From UBA2040 sp002332715 (GTDB lineage Bacteria; Bacteroidota; Bacteroidia; Flavobacteriales_D; Crocinitomicaceae): DNA of 26,960 nucleotides. The notes beneath the pieces were generated by a model. That model did not search any database, had not been told where the DNA came from, and saw only the letters and a program-made list of their open reading frames with translations. The translations under genes and the position numbers were made by a program. Shown here piece after piece: positions 14,848-23,169 of the stretch; the stretch's first letter is position 1; every line of letters begins with the position of its first letter. The stretch is from positions 1 through 26,960 of the forward strand of contig JAQWUF010000108.1 in NCBI GenBank assembly GCA_029242295.1, in the 5' to 3' direction.

Positions 14848-16114
14848 AATAAAGAAGGTACTTTGCACGCTTTATTTTAAACACATCTAAATTGGCTTGC
14901 CAAGTTTCACGAATCTCTTCTTCGCTAATTCCGTTTTGAATTTGCTCTAAAAGGATCGTATTTCCAGCTAATTTATTGAAGAAAGATGCACTGGTGATGA
15001 ATTCCGCTTTACCTTGGAGCAGATTTTGTGCTTCTATGAGATATGATAAATCCAATTTTATAGCTCGTTTCATACCTGCATCGTGCAGATTAAAACCATT
15101 GCACAATTTATTTTCCAACAAGGGATGTTTTGCTCCTTCCGAAGATATTGGCGTGAAGCTAAAATCGGTTTTCGGGAAATTCGGGTGTCCATAAATTTCA
15201 AATGGTGTTTCTGTTCCTCGACCAACACTCACGCTCGTTCCTTCGAAAAAGCACAAACTTGGATACAACTGAATGGATTCATCCGTTCTTAGATTTGGAG
15301 AGGGAGCCACAGGCAATGAATAATTCATATTGCGCCAATAACCGCTCATAGTAATAACTGTCAAATCACATTTCAAATTGTTTGGTAACCATCCTTCACC
15401 GTTGATCATTTGTCCGTATTCGCCAATTGTCATTCCGTATACCACTGGCACAGGATGCATACCTACAAATGAAGTTTGACTCATTTCCAAAACGGGTCCA
15501 TCAATGTAATGCGCGTTTGGGTTTGGTCGATCTAAAACGATCAAAGGAATATTCTCCTCGGCACATGCTTCCATAACGTAATGAAGTGTAGAAATATAGG
15601 TGTAAAATCGAACGCCAACATCCTGAATATCGAATATCATAACATCCAATCCACTCATCATTTCTTTCGATGGTTTTTTGGTGTTACCATACAACGACAT
15701 GATGGGCAAACCTGTTTTTGTATCTGTGGTTGTGGAAACGTGTTCACCGGCATCTGCTTTACCACGGAATCCATGTTCTGGTGCAAATACTTTGGTGACA
15801 TTAATTCCCATACCCAACAAAGTATCGACCAAATGCACGTCGCCTATCATTCCAGTTTGGTTGGAAACCACACCCACTCGTCTGGATAGCAACGCTTTTT
15901 GATACAATTCAGTGCGTTCGATTCCAAGCGACAATGGTATCCTTTTGTCATTCGCTTCTGGGATATCCTTTTGAACTAATTCTATATTTTCAATCTCCTG
16001 TTTTTCAGGAATCTGCGCACATTGAATCAAGGTTATCACTAAAATTCCTTCCAGACAAAAAAACAAAGTCGATCTATTTAATCGAATGAAGTAATGTTTG
16101 ATATTTTTCATCAT
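14846..16114 (-). CDS. namZ: NamZ-type exo-beta-N-acetylmuramidase (DUF1343), lipoprotein
   Basis: DUF1343 proteins are exo-muramidases that release terminal N-acetylmuramic acid from peptidoglycan fragments, in cell-wall recycling. The 422-residue protein has a long signal with lipobox LIQC (Cys32), so it should be a lipoprotein. Family motifs follow in order: GVVSNQTGMIG, VFAPEHGFRGKADAGE, DVMIFDIQDVGVRFYTYI, VLDRPNPN, and the C-terminal APSPNLRTDESIQLYPSLCF with EGTSVSVGRGTE. Length is normal for the family. Two adjacent ATG codons (16114 and 16111) are equivalent starts. No murNAc kinase or transporter gene is near, so it appears to be a single-gene unit. Function is from family knowledge. 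Confidence 0.92.
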   Translation of the reverse strand: MMKNIKHYFIRLNRSTLFFCLEGILVITLIQCAQIPEKQEIENIELVQKDIPEANDKRIPLSLGIERTELYQKALLSRRVGVVSNQTGMIGDVHLVDTLLGMGINVTKVFAPEHGFRGKADAGEHVSTTTDTKTGLPIMSLYGNTKKPSKEMMSGLDVMIFDIQDVGVRFYTYISTLHYVMEACAEENIPLIVLDRPNPNAHYIDGPVLEMSQTSFVGMHPVPVVYGMTIGEYGQMINGEGWLPNNLKCDLTVITMSGYWRNMNYSLPVAPSPNLRTDESIQLYPSLCFFEGTSVSVGRGTETPFEIYGHPNFPKTDFSFTPISSEGAKHPLLENKLCNGFNLHDAGMKRAIKLDLSYLIEAQNLLQGKAEFITSASFFNKLAGNTILLEQIQNGISEEEIRETWQANLDVFKIKRAKYLLY

Positions 16115-16495
16115 TTGATGGTTGTTGTTTATTTCTCGAAGATAAATATTAATTTGCCCTTCGTTTTGGGTTGTGCAAATTCTATTCCACGTTTTAGTGT
16201 GGATGAAGAATGGAGATTTTTCAACATAAAGAAATTAAGGGATTAAGAAAAGTAGGGTGACAGACGAATTAGATCCAACTTTTTTTACCAATAACATAAC
16301 TGAAAGTACAATCCCTTCGGTTATTAAACACTTCGCGAGACTACCCTAAAAGACCTTCATTATTCTTTTCATCCCTTAGTTTCTTAATGTTAAACCCGCA
16401 CGTAGTTCGTTAATATTTGCTAAAATCCCTCTTTTCACCCTTTTTGGAACGCATTTTGAATTTCACTCCATTATTAACCAATAAAAACAAGAGCC
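16115..16495. other. Intergenic region between namZ and the DUF4476 gene
   Basis: About 380 bases between divergently transcribed genes. I find no convincing reading frame or tRNA. Most of it is the inverted-repeat element at 16223-16391. The flanks must carry the two promoters, but neither has a perfect -7/-33 pair; TATCTTCG on the minus strand at 16144-16137 is a partial -7 match without a properly spaced -33. Confidence 0.6.
16223..16391. repeat. 169-bp element bounded by 21-bp near-perfect inverted repeats
   Basis: The ends 16223-16243 (AACATAAAGAAA...AGGGAT) and 16371-16391 are reverse complements at 19 of 21 positions. A further inner complementarity is TAGGGT (about 16253-16258) with ACCCTA (about 16343-16348). 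The interior has no reading frame of note. The form fits a small non-autonomous element or a large imperfect cruciform or RNA hairpin. No clear target duplication is seen outside the ends. Confidence 0.6.
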
Positions 16496-17191
16496 ATGAG
16501 AAAAATGATACCCACTTTAGTCGCAATGTTCGCCTTGATGACGAGTCAAGCAGGAGAACTTTATGTTAAGATCAATACTACACCAGGTTCTTATTACGCC
16601 ACTTTCGAAAACCAAGCGGTTTACAACAACTCTGGAGTATTTCGATTCTTTGAATTGACAGGAGGACATAGCAATCTCCTTGTTCGCCACCAAGTTTCAC
16701 AACAAATTATGGCGAATGTTTACATCACTGTACCATACAACCGGCGAGTGATTGGAGAAATAAACGCTTACGGTCAATTCGTGCTTATCGAATCGCAACC
16801 CTTGAATTACATTAGCTGGTATGCACAACAAAATCCATTTGTCGTTCAAAATCACCCTGGGATATGCCCGCCAATGACCCATCCAATAGTGATGATGAGT
16901 TACCAACAATTAAGTGAAGCGGATTATCAAGCATTTTTAAAACATGTTGAAGATGAAGTTTTTGATAGCGGTAAACTTGCCACAGCACAAAATTTTGTGA
17001 AAAAGACGCGAATGTCAGCAGAACAAATCAAAGGAATTGCCGATGAATTTACCTTCGACGAAAGCCGATTAAAATGGGCGAAATTTGCTTACGATTATTG
17101 TTACAATCCTGCAAATTACTACAAATTGGATGACTCATTTACCTTCTGGTCAAACAGAAATGCCTTAAAAGCATACGTTGCCAACAAATAA
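16496..17191 (+). CDS. Secreted DUF4476 protein
   Basis: A 231-residue protein with a signal peptide (residues 1 to about 19, cleavage near SQAG). The N-terminal half is probably a beta domain, with many Tyr, Asn and Gln residues. A C-terminal DUF4476 domain covers about 134-229: FLKHVEDEVFDSGKLATAQ, RMSAEQIKGIADEFTFDESR, KWAKFAYDYCYNPANYYKL. This domain is widespread in Bacteroidota exported proteins; its function is unknown. ATG at 16496 is preceded by an A-rich AATAAAAACAAGAGCC stretch. It is followed by a good intrinsic terminator, so it is probably a monocistronic unit. Confidence 0.85.
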   Translation: MRKMIPTLVAMFALMTSQAGELYVKINTTPGSYYATFENQAVYNNSGVFRFFELTGGHSNLLVRHQVSQQIMANVYITVPYNRRVIGEINAYGQFVLIESQPLNYISWYAQQNPFVVQNHPGICPPMTHPIVMMSYQQLSEADYQAFLKHVEDEVFDSGKLATAQNFVKKTRMSAEQIKGIADEFTFDESRLKWAKFAYDYCYNPANYYKLDDSFTFWSNRNALKAYVANK

Positions 17192-17205
17192 ACCACAATT
17201 TTTAC

Positions 17206-17261
17206 AAAACCGTCCATTCTGAAACTCGAGTGCTTTCGACAGATGAATTGGACGGTTTTTT
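17206..17261 (+). terminator. Intrinsic terminator after the DUF4476 gene
   Basis: AAAACCGTCCA (17206-17216) pairs perfectly with TGGACGGTTTT (17249-17259), followed by further T residues. The loop of about 32 bases is long but contains its own short complementary stretches. It lies 15 bases after the stop codon. Confidence 0.8.
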
Positions 17262-17314
17262 ATGCCCTTTTTCAACAAAACTTCGCTCTACTGAAATAGC
17301 AAGTCCAAGTAGAA

Positions 17315-19045
17315 ATGGTATCTTCGTCCATTAAACGAAACAGCAGCTTGGCGCACGAATATTTCATCGCGAAAAAAATATTTCTGAAGGAAACGGAAGG
17401 CAAAAAAGTCTCTCGTCCAATTGTGCGCATAAGTATGATTAGTATCGCTTTGGCAATCGTTGTAAACCTTCTCACAATAGCCGTCGTAATTGGTTTTCAA
17501 AAAGAAGTACGCGAAAAAATAACGGGATTCTCCTCTCATTCCTACATCATGATCAATGGAGAAGGAAGTATTTATGAAAGTGAGCCCATCCGAAAAGATC
17601 AGGCTTTTTACGAAAGCTTAAAATCTAACCCGAACATTGATTTCGTTCATCCTGTCGCCTTCAAACCTGTTCTTCTTCAATCGGAAAAAAGAAAAGGAAC
17701 GATAAAAACGGCAGCAGGAAAAGATTCAGCTGTTGTTCGTCAAGATGTGCAAGGAGCGGTGCTAAAAGGTGTAGATTCAACTTTTGATTGGCGCTTTTTC
17801 AAAGAATACCTCATCAAAGGAAAATTACCGATGGTGAATACTGAGCAGATTTCCAATGAAATTCTCATCTCCCAAAAACTAGCGACCGATTTAGATTTTA
17901 AAATTGGCGATTCAGTCCGCTCTTATTTCGCGAAGAACACATCTGTCATGCGTTATTTTACCGTTGCTGGAATTTACCACACTGGACTTGCCGAATTCGA
18001 TAAAAAAATGGTCGTGGGTGACCTTCGCCAAGTGCAATTGCTCAACGATTGGGGAATTCAGGCCAGCATTGAAGTTCTAGATACCTTGAGCAATGGTTAT
18101 GTCGCACTAAAAGCCAATGTGCAAGGCGGAAATGGTGTGTACGACTATGACTGGGGGAAAGGCTACGGTTCAGTTCATGGAATAAAAATCTGTCCGAGTT
18201 TTGATACCACTTTTCGGTTGATTGTGCGAGATTACATGCCAATTGGTAGTTACCAGACTAAACAAAAAATTCAACCCGACACGGCTTACATCTCCATAAA
18301 AGTCATTGGCGATGGCAGAACAGCATGTACCTTTCCCATGGATGATTTCGGGAATTTGAAACGCAACTTTTCTGACAAATCTGGACTGAACTTTAGTTTA
18401 AAAACAACCGAAAAAGAAGTGTTTTTCAAATCGAAACCAGGAAAAGGATCGGCGGATAAATACATCGGAGGCTTTGAAATCAACTTTAAAGATTGGGAGA
18501 AAATAGATGCGGACGTAGTGGAACTGCAAGAAGAATTGATTTTCAAAAACACAGAACACGGCGAATTGGTTCAAGTGACGAGCATCAAAGAAAACCAAGA
18601 AGAAATATTCCTTTGGCTCGACTTTTTGGATATCAATGTGCTAATTATTCTCGTCTTAATGGTGCTGATCGGAATTATCAATGTTGGTGCAGCGCTTTTG
18701 GTCCTGATTTTAGTGAAAACACAATTCATTGGAATGATGAAGGCCATGGGAAGCGTGAATTGGCAAATCAGGAAAATCTTTTTGTGCCAGGCATTTTTCA
18801 TCATCGGAAAGGGAATGATTTGGGGCAATGTCATCGGAATAGGAATCTGTTTTCTGCAGGCCAAATTCGGAATTCTTAGCCTCAATCCTGAGGTTTATTA
18901 TTTGGATAAAGTGCCGATCGATATTACTTGGTGGCATATTTTATTACTCAATATCGCGACACTTATAATTTGCCTTGTCGCTATGGTTGGGCCGAGTGCT
19001 TTGATTAGTCGTGTGAATCCTACGAAAGCGATTAAGTTTCAATAA
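17315..19045 (+). CDS. FtsX/LolC-LolE-like ABC transporter permease
   Basis: A 576-residue MacB/FtsX-type permease: an N-terminal cytosolic segment (EYFIAKKIF), membrane helix 1 at about 40-62, a large periplasmic domain (about 65-435), then three helices at about 441-467, 485-515 and 538-562. It ends with the typical cytosolic tail ISRVNPTKAIKFQ. The pattern is that of LolC/LolE, which move lipoproteins out of the inner membrane with an ATPase partner. No LolD-type ATPase is encoded nearby, so the partner would lie elsewhere. The ATG at 17315 gives about a dozen residues more than usual; TTG in SLAHEY is an alternative. The long periplasmic domain is within family range. Confidence 0.88.
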   Translation: MVSSSIKRNSSLAHEYFIAKKIFLKETEGKKVSRPIVRISMISIALAIVVNLLTIAVVIGFQKEVREKITGFSSHSYIMINGEGSIYESEPIRKDQAFYESLKSNPNIDFVHPVAFKPVLLQSEKRKGTIKTAAGKDSAVVRQDVQGAVLKGVDSTFDWRFFKEYLIKGKLPMVNTEQISNEILISQKLATDLDFKIGDSVRSYFAKNTSVMRYFTVAGIYHTGLAEFDKKMVVGDLRQVQLLNDWGIQASIEVLDTLSNGYVALKANVQGGNGVYDYDWGKGYGSVHGIKICPSFDTTFRLIVRDYMPIGSYQTKQKIQPDTAYISIKVIGDGRTACTFPMDDFGNLKRNFSDKSGLNFSLKTTEKEVFFKSKPGKGSADKYIGGFEINFKDWEKIDADVVELQEELIFKNTEHGELVQVTSIKENQEEIFLWLDFLDINVLIILVLMVLIGIINVGAALLVLILVKTQFIGMMKAMGSVNWQIRKIFLCQAFFIIGKGMIWGNVIGIGICFLQAKFGILSLNPEVYYLDKVPIDITWWHILLLNIATLIICLVAMVGPSALISRVNPTKAIKFQ

Positions 19046-19060
19046 GCAACTATTCGTTAA

Positions 19061-19098
19061 CCGCGGAGAAACGCAGAGATTTCGCCAAGGTCGCAGAG
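19061..19098. repeat. Degenerate CGCAGAG word repeat after the permease gene
   Basis: Words CGCGGAGAAA, CGCAGAGATTT, CGCCAAGGT and CGCAGAGG follow each other with a period of about 10 bases, shortly downstream of the permease stop. The same CGCAGAGA word opens the sufA-sufB gap at about 21551, so the two patches may belong to one family. Confidence 0.5.
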
Positions 19099-19119
19099 GA
19101 TTGCCAATCAGCCATAAAT

Positions 19120-19158
19120 AAAAAAGCCGCTCCAGATTATCTCCAAAGCGACTGTTTT
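19120..19158. terminator. Possible bidirectional terminator between convergent genes
   Basis: AAAAAGCCGCT (from about 19121) can pair with AGCGACTGTTTT (19147-19158) with two mismatches, giving a stem flanked by A-run and T-run. It lies between the permease (plus) and the leucine-rich repeat gene (minus), where a shared terminator is expected. Confidence 0.5.
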
Positions 19159-19248
19159 GTAAACCTAAAAACACATTAAATCAAACAGAATTTTCTTGAT
19201 AGAAAATTTGATGCTATACAAACGTTCGAGAACTTGTTTCGGTTGGTC

Positions 19249-19830
19249 TTATTCTATGCAGTTGCACGGCGCATCGAATTTTATTTTTGTGTTTGGAAGC
19301 CGTTCTTCCCATGTTTGCTGGAATTCACGCCCAAAGAGTATTCCTCTCGCATCGAATGTTTTAAGGTTCTTTAATAATCCTAACTCCGAGGGAAAAGAGT
19401 CCATTTGGGTGTTGAAGATGTCCAAATGCTCCAATTGTGTCAAATATTTAATACAAGTTGGCATGTTGGTGATAATATTGTTGCTCACTGAAATGGATTT
19501 CAAATTGGGCATGGAACAGATCACAATTGGGAAAATTTGCAGGCGATTTTTGCTCAAGGTCAAGATTTCCATTTTTTGCAAGAGATTCAGGTTCTGTGGA
19601 ATTTTCGTTAGTCTGTTTTTGGTCAAATCCAACGCACGAAGATTGGGGTAATTCAATACTTCTTCTGGAAATTCAGTGAGTTTCATTTTGTTCATTCGAA
19701 TAGCGATCACCGAATCGGGATGGTATACTCGCGCCTCTTCAATCGACATATAGTCGCGCTCCTTAATTTCTTGCGAAAAACAAGTACTACTTAGAATGAA
19801 TAAAAAAATAATTACGAACAGTTTCGCCAT
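19249..19830 (-). CDS. Secreted leucine-rich repeat protein
   Basis: A 193-residue protein with a signal peptide (about 1-19, ending STCFSQ) and a short block of leucine-rich repeats at about 42-160. Repeats of the form LxxLDLTKNRLTKIPxxL are clear (LRALDLTKNRLTKIPQNL, MEILTLSKNRLQIFPIVI, LKSISVSNNIITNMPTCI, LEHLDIFNTQMDSFPSEL). LRR domains bind proteins; the partner is unknown. The start overlaps the 3' end of ribF by 44 bases. That is unusually long, but no later start preserves the signal peptide. It is the last gene of a minus-strand group with ribF and a small lipoprotein. Confidence 0.85.
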   Translation of the reverse strand: MAKLFVIIFLFILSSTCFSQEIKERDYMSIEEARVYHPDSVIAIRMNKMKLTEFPEEVLNYPNLRALDLTKNRLTKIPQNLNLLQKMEILTLSKNRLQIFPIVICSMPNLKSISVSNNIITNMPTCIKYLTQLEHLDIFNTQMDSFPSELGLLKNLKTFDARGILFGREFQQTWEERLPNTKIKFDAPCNCIE

Positions 19831-20731
19831 CTTTTTTGATTTGTTGAATCAATTCTTCCTTGGAATCAAAAGCAATTTCCTCTCTCACGAAGGTATGAAA
19901 TCGAACCGTAAGTTCTGTTCCGTACAAATCGCCTTGAAAATCCAAAAGATGAACTTCTAGTTGCAATTTTCGTTCCACATCTATAGTCGGACGAGAACCG
20001 ATGTTCATCATTCCATTAATCATTTCACCCGTGGCTAAGGTTACATCAACGGCATAGACACCATTTTTCGGGATAAGTTTATTGGGATTCTTTAAATCTA
20101 AATTAGCTGTTGGAAAACCAAGTTCACGACCAATTTGTTCGCCCTCGATAACCGTGCCGTTGATTTCGAAATAATCGGACAAATAGTCTTTTACTAAATC
20201 TACTTCTCCAGCATCAATGGCTAGTCGGATTTTTGTGGAACTCACATTTACATCGTTAATTTCTTGTGCCGAAATTTCGATGACGTCAAATCCATACTTT
20301 TCAGATACCGAACGTAAAAAATCGAGACCTCCTTCTCTATTCTTCCCAAAGTGATGATCGTACCCTATCACAAGGGTTTTTACCCCGATTTTTTCAACTA
20401 AAATATCGCGAACAAATTCTTGTGCATTCAGTTGTGAAAACTCTTTACTAAAAGGATAGACAATCAGGTTTTGCAAGCCAAATTCTTTCAGTTTCTTCGT
20501 CTTTTCAACTTGAGTTTGAAGTAATTTAAGCGAAGTATCTCCCGGGTTCAAAACCAAACGAGGATGAGGATGGAAGGTAAACAAAACTGATTCACCTCCA
20601 TTTTTTTTAGCTTCTTGATTGAGACGATGAATGATTTTTTGGTGACCAACATGCACACCATCAAAGTTTCCAATTGTAACAACTGGATGAGTAATGGTAA
20701 GTGATGCTTGTAAACCTTCAAAAATATTCAC
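19787..20731 (-). CDS. ribF: Bifunctional riboflavin kinase/FAD synthetase
   Basis: Phosphorylates riboflavin to FMN, then adenylates FMN to FAD in the cytosol. The 314-residue protein has the nucleotidyltransferase N-domain with TIGNFDGVHVGH (HxGH at 27-30), FHPHP at 53-57 and VSSTKIR at 163-169. The flavokinase C-domain has GRELGFPTAN at 201-210, NGVYAV at 223-228 and GMMNIGSRPT at 240-249. All expected motifs are intact and the length is normal. It starts with ATG at 20731, 40 bases after the stop of the small lipoprotein gene. The gene's 3' end is shared for 44 bases with the LRR gene. FAD made here serves many flavoproteins, including the photolyase. Confidence 0.96.
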   Translation of the reverse strand: MNIFEGLQASLTITHPVVTIGNFDGVHVGHQKIIHRLNQEAKKNGGESVLFTFHPHPRLVLNPGDTSLKLLQTQVEKTKKLKEFGLQNLIVYPFSKEFSQLNAQEFVRDILVEKIGVKTLVIGYDHHFGKNREGGLDFLRSVSEKYGFDVIEISAQEINDVNVSSTKIRLAIDAGEVDLVKDYLSDYFEINGTVIEGEQIGRELGFPTANLDLKNPNKLIPKNGVYAVDVTLATGEMINGMMNIGSRPTIDVERKLQLEVHLLDFQGDLYGTELTVRFHTFVREEIAFDSKEELIQQIKKDGETVRNYFFIHSK

Positions 20732-20771
20732 GTTATAATTTTCGGCAAAGGTAATGAATCAATCGAGTAGT

Positions 20772-21005
20772 TTATTCACCCGCCAAACAATCTGCCATTT
20801 TCAAAGCTAGGATTTCTTGTTGTTCGGGCAAATACTCGTATTTATTCTTCAAAGTTTGTAATAACTTGGCACATACCCCCGGTTTACCTTCGCCAGCATA
20901 TTCACGTTCCTTGCACTCACAATATGACTCTGCATCAGCATTTACTTCTTTGTATTCACAAGAAACGAGTATCGTAAAAGTCAAAAATATAAGTAGTCCT
21001 TTCAT
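20772..21005 (-). CDS. Small cysteine-containing lipoprotein, unknown function
   Basis: A 77-residue lipoprotein: signal GLLIFLTFTILVSC with lipobox Cys16. A short mature domain follows with four further cysteines at 29, 31, 45 and 73, probably disulfide-linked in the periplasm. I do not recognise a family; the pattern SYCECKEREYAGEG and a C-terminal MADCLAGE are the main marks. An in-frame ATG at 21023 would add six residues (MIIKKH) to the N-region; 21005 gives the more standard signal. It lies upstream of ribF on the same strand and divergent from sufA. Confidence 0.7.
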   Translation of the reverse strand: MKGLLIFLTFTILVSCEYKEVNADAESYCECKEREYAGEGKPGVCAKLLQTLKNKYEYLPEQQEILALKMADCLAGE

Positions 21006-21122
21006 GTGTTTTTTAATTATCATAAGTCGCTTGTTTCCTAATCGTTACTGATCGTCACCAAGCGAAATTATCTTTTTTTAACCAACAAATCAGGAATCCA
21101 AGTGTTATTCTGGTAATATTCA

Positions 21123-21153
21123 TTTGTTATATACCCTAAAAGTGGTATTTTTG
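21123..21153 (+). promoter_or_regulatory. Consensus Bacteroidota promoter of the suf operon
   Basis: TTTG (21123-21126), 19 bases, then TATTTTTG (21146-21153): an exact match to TTTG-N19-21-TAnnTTTG. The predicted start near 21159 leaves a leader of about 50 bases before sufA. I see no obvious IscR- or Fur-type palindrome over it. Confidence 0.72.
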
Positions 21154-21210
21154 CAGAGAAATAAGACTTTATTTAGATTTGATATAAATAAGGAATAAGC
21201 ATTTCGAAAT

Positions 21211-21534
21211 ATGATAAACGTAACAGAAAACGCTAAGGTTCAAGCACTTCGGCTCATGGAAGACGAAGGGAAAGACGGTCACTTCATCCGAGTTGGTGTA
21301 GAGGGTGGCGGTTGCTCTGGATTGATGTACCAATTGGAATTGGACAACGAAGACAAAGAAGGTGACAAATCATTTGAAGACAACGGCATTAAAATAGTTG
21401 TAGACAAAAAGAGTTTCCTCTATCTCATCGGAACGACATTGGATTACTCTGGTGGACTGAACGGAAAAGGTTTTGTCTTTAAAAACCCGAACGCAGATAG
21501 GACATGTGGGTGTGGGGAATCGTTTTCGGTATAA
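21211..21534 (+). CDS. sufA: A-type iron-sulfur carrier protein (SufA/IscA/ErpA family)
   Basis: Carries Fe-S clusters from the scaffold to apoproteins. The 107-residue protein contains the three conserved cysteines: Cys35 in GGGCSGL, and Cys99 and Cys101 in the C-terminal CGCGESF. The family signature TLDYSGGLNGKGFVFKNPNA is intact. The length is normal. It is the first gene after a consensus promoter and is followed by sufB after 137 bases of repeat-rich spacer. Whether it is SufA, IscA or ErpA cannot be separated by sequence; the context favours SufA. Confidence 0.93.
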   Translation: MINVTENAKVQALRLMEDEGKDGHFIRVGVEGGGCSGLMYQLELDNEDKEGDKSFEDNGIKIVVDKKSFLYLIGTTLDYSGGLNGKGFVFKNPNADRTCGCGESFSV

Positions 21535-21539
21535 GATTG

Positions 21540-21602
21540 ATAAAATTAACCGAAAAGGGCGCAGAGAAATTCCTTCCAAGGCAGTCAGACGCTAAGAGCG
21601 CA
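21540..21602. repeat. CGCAGAG/CGCAAAAG word patch in the sufA-sufB gap
   Basis: Immediately after sufA lies a degenerate patch containing CCGAAAAGGG, CGCAGAGA, CCAAGGCAG, CGCTAAGAG and CGCAAAAG, with the same vocabulary as the patch at 19061-19098. No hairpin with a T-run is visible, so it does not look like a terminator. Confidence 0.45.
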
Positions 21603-21632
21603 AAAGAAAAACAAGAATAAAAACACAATGCC

Positions 21633-21671
21633 TAATTATTCATTTTTAATTATTCATTGTTAATTATACAA
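21633..21671. repeat. 14-bp tandem repeat just upstream of sufB
   Basis: TAATTATTCATTTT (21633-21646), TAATTATTCATTGT (21647-21660) and a partial third copy TAATTATACAA (21661-21671) run directly into the sufB ATG. The third copy occupies the position of the ribosome binding site, so the repeat may affect sufB translation. Confidence 0.75.
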
Positions 21672-23120
21672 ATGGCAAATTACACAGAACACGAATTAGC
21701 AAAGGACATTGAAGACCAAGAATACAAGTTTGGTTTCGTAAGCGATTTAGATTCGGATACAATTCCCGTTGGATTGAGCGAAGATGTTATTCGTTTGATT
21801 TCACATAAAAAAGAAGAGCCTGAATGGTTGCTGAAGTTTCGTTTGGATTCATACGCAATTTGGAAAGAAATGACAGAGCCGAATTGGGCACATGTTCATT
21901 ATCCAAAACCTGATTTTCAAGCAATCGCATATTATTCAGCACCGAAGCAAACGAAAAAATACGAATCTTGGGACGACGTCGATCCAGAAATGAAGGAGAC
22001 GATGAAGAAACTCGGAATCTCCATGGAAGAACAGAAGCGTTTGACTGGAGTTGCCGTAGATTTCGTCGTGGATTCTGTTTCTGTTGCGACTTCGTTTAAA
22101 GCAAAATTGAAAGAATTGGGCATTATTTTCTGCTCGTTCTCAGAAGCCGTTCAGGAACACCCTGAATTGGTTCAAAAATATATGGGAACAGTTATTCCGA
22201 ATGCCGATAACTTTTACGCAGCATTGAATTCAGCAGTGTTTACCGATGGTTCATTCTGCTACATTCCTAAGGGCGTTCGCTGTCCGATGGAATTATCGAC
22301 GTATTTCCGAATCAACGAAGGTGGAACCGGTCAATTCGAAAGAACATTGGTTGTAGCGGACGAAAGTTCATACGTTAGTTACTTGGAAGGATGCACAGCA
22401 CCTATGCGCGATGAGAATCAATTGCATGCGGCAGTTGTTGAATTGATTTCTTTGGACAATGCGGAGATTAAATATTCAACGGTTCAAAATTGGTATCCTG
22501 GAGATAAAAAAGGAGTTGGTGGAGTTTTTAATTTCGTTACGAAACGTGGAATCTGTCATACGAACTCTAAAATTTCATGGACACAAGTAGAAACGGGTTC
22601 AGCTGTAACGTGGAAATATCCTTCTTGTATTTTGAAAGGTGACCATTCGATCGGTGAATTTTATTCTGTCGCTGTAACGAACAATTACCAACAAGCCGAT
22701 ACCGGAACGAAAATGATTCACATCGGTAAAAACACGAAAAGTACGATTATTTCAAAAGGTATTTCTGCTGGAAAATCGAGCAACAGTTATCGAGGTTTGG
22801 TTCAAATACACAAGGGTGCTCAAAACGCTCGCAATTTCTCGCAATGTGATTCTTTGTTGATGACCGATGAATGTGGAGCACACACTTTCCCGTATATCGA
22901 ATGTAAAAATAGTTCGGCCAAAATAGAACACGAAGCAACAACATCGAAAATCGGAGAAGACCAAATTTTCTATTGCAAACAAAGAGGACTCGGCGAAGAA
23001 AAAGCCATCAGCTTGATTGTAAATGGATATTGCAAAGAAGTTTTGAACCAATTGCCAATGGAGTTTGCTGTGGAAGCACAGAAATTGTTAACAATAAGCC
23101 TTGAGGGGTCGGTTGGATAA
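21672..23120 (+). CDS. sufB: Fe-S cluster assembly scaffold SufB
   Basis: Core subunit of the SufBC2D scaffold on which Fe-S clusters are built. The 482-residue protein shows the SufB-specific N-terminus (EYKFGFVSDLDSDTIPVGLSED), a long beta-helix core, and the conserved C-terminal block HEATTSKIGEDQIFYCKQRG, IVNGYCKEVLNQLPMEFAVE and LLTISLEGSVG. Sequence and length match normal SufB. ATG at 21672 is chosen; a TTG at 21657 lies inside the 14-bp repeat and is unlikely. sufC follows after 49 bases. Nothing looks defective. Confidence 0.97.
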   Translation: MANYTEHELAKDIEDQEYKFGFVSDLDSDTIPVGLSEDVIRLISHKKEEPEWLLKFRLDSYAIWKEMTEPNWAHVHYPKPDFQAIAYYSAPKQTKKYESWDDVDPEMKETMKKLGISMEEQKRLTGVAVDFVVDSVSVATSFKAKLKELGIIFCSFSEAVQEHPELVQKYMGTVIPNADNFYAALNSAVFTDGSFCYIPKGVRCPMELSTYFRINEGGTGQFERTLVVADESSYVSYLEGCTAPMRDENQLHAAVVELISLDNAEIKYSTVQNWYPGDKKGVGGVFNFVTKRGICHTNSKISWTQVETGSAVTWKYPSCILKGDHSIGEFYSVAVTNNYQQADTGTKMIHIGKNTKSTIISKGISAGKSSNSYRGLVQIHKGAQNARNFSQCDSLLMTDECGAHTFPYIECKNSSAKIEHEATTSKIGEDQIFYCKQRGLGEEKAISLIVNGYCKEVLNQLPMEFAVEAQKLLTISLEGSVG

Positions 23121-23122
23121 AT

Positions 23123-23160
23123 TTGAAAATAGAGAAAATAGATTAGAGAACAGAGAACAA
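23123..23160. repeat. AGAGAAC heptamer patch in the sufB-sufC gap
   Basis: The 49-base gap between sufB and sufC is almost wholly a degenerate repeat: AGAGAAAATAG, then AGAGAAC twice in perfect tandem (23145-23151 and 23152-23158). The same heptamer occurs, inverted, at 14832-14847. Confidence 0.6.
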
Positions 23161-23169
23161 TAGTATAGA

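Noticed and set aside
16137..16144. TATCTTCG (minus strand) as the namZ promoter
   Set aside because: The nearest TTTG-like element is about 31 bases away, outside the normal spacing.
17319..17326. TATCTTCG as a -7 element near the permease start
   Set aside because: It lies just inside the gene, deviates from TAnnTTTG, and no TTG lies 17-23 bases upstream.
19046..19248. tRNA or small structured RNA gene in repeat-rich spacers
   Set aside because: No cloverleaf with the GTTCRANNC-type T-loop and acceptor pairing could be built here or in the other spacers.
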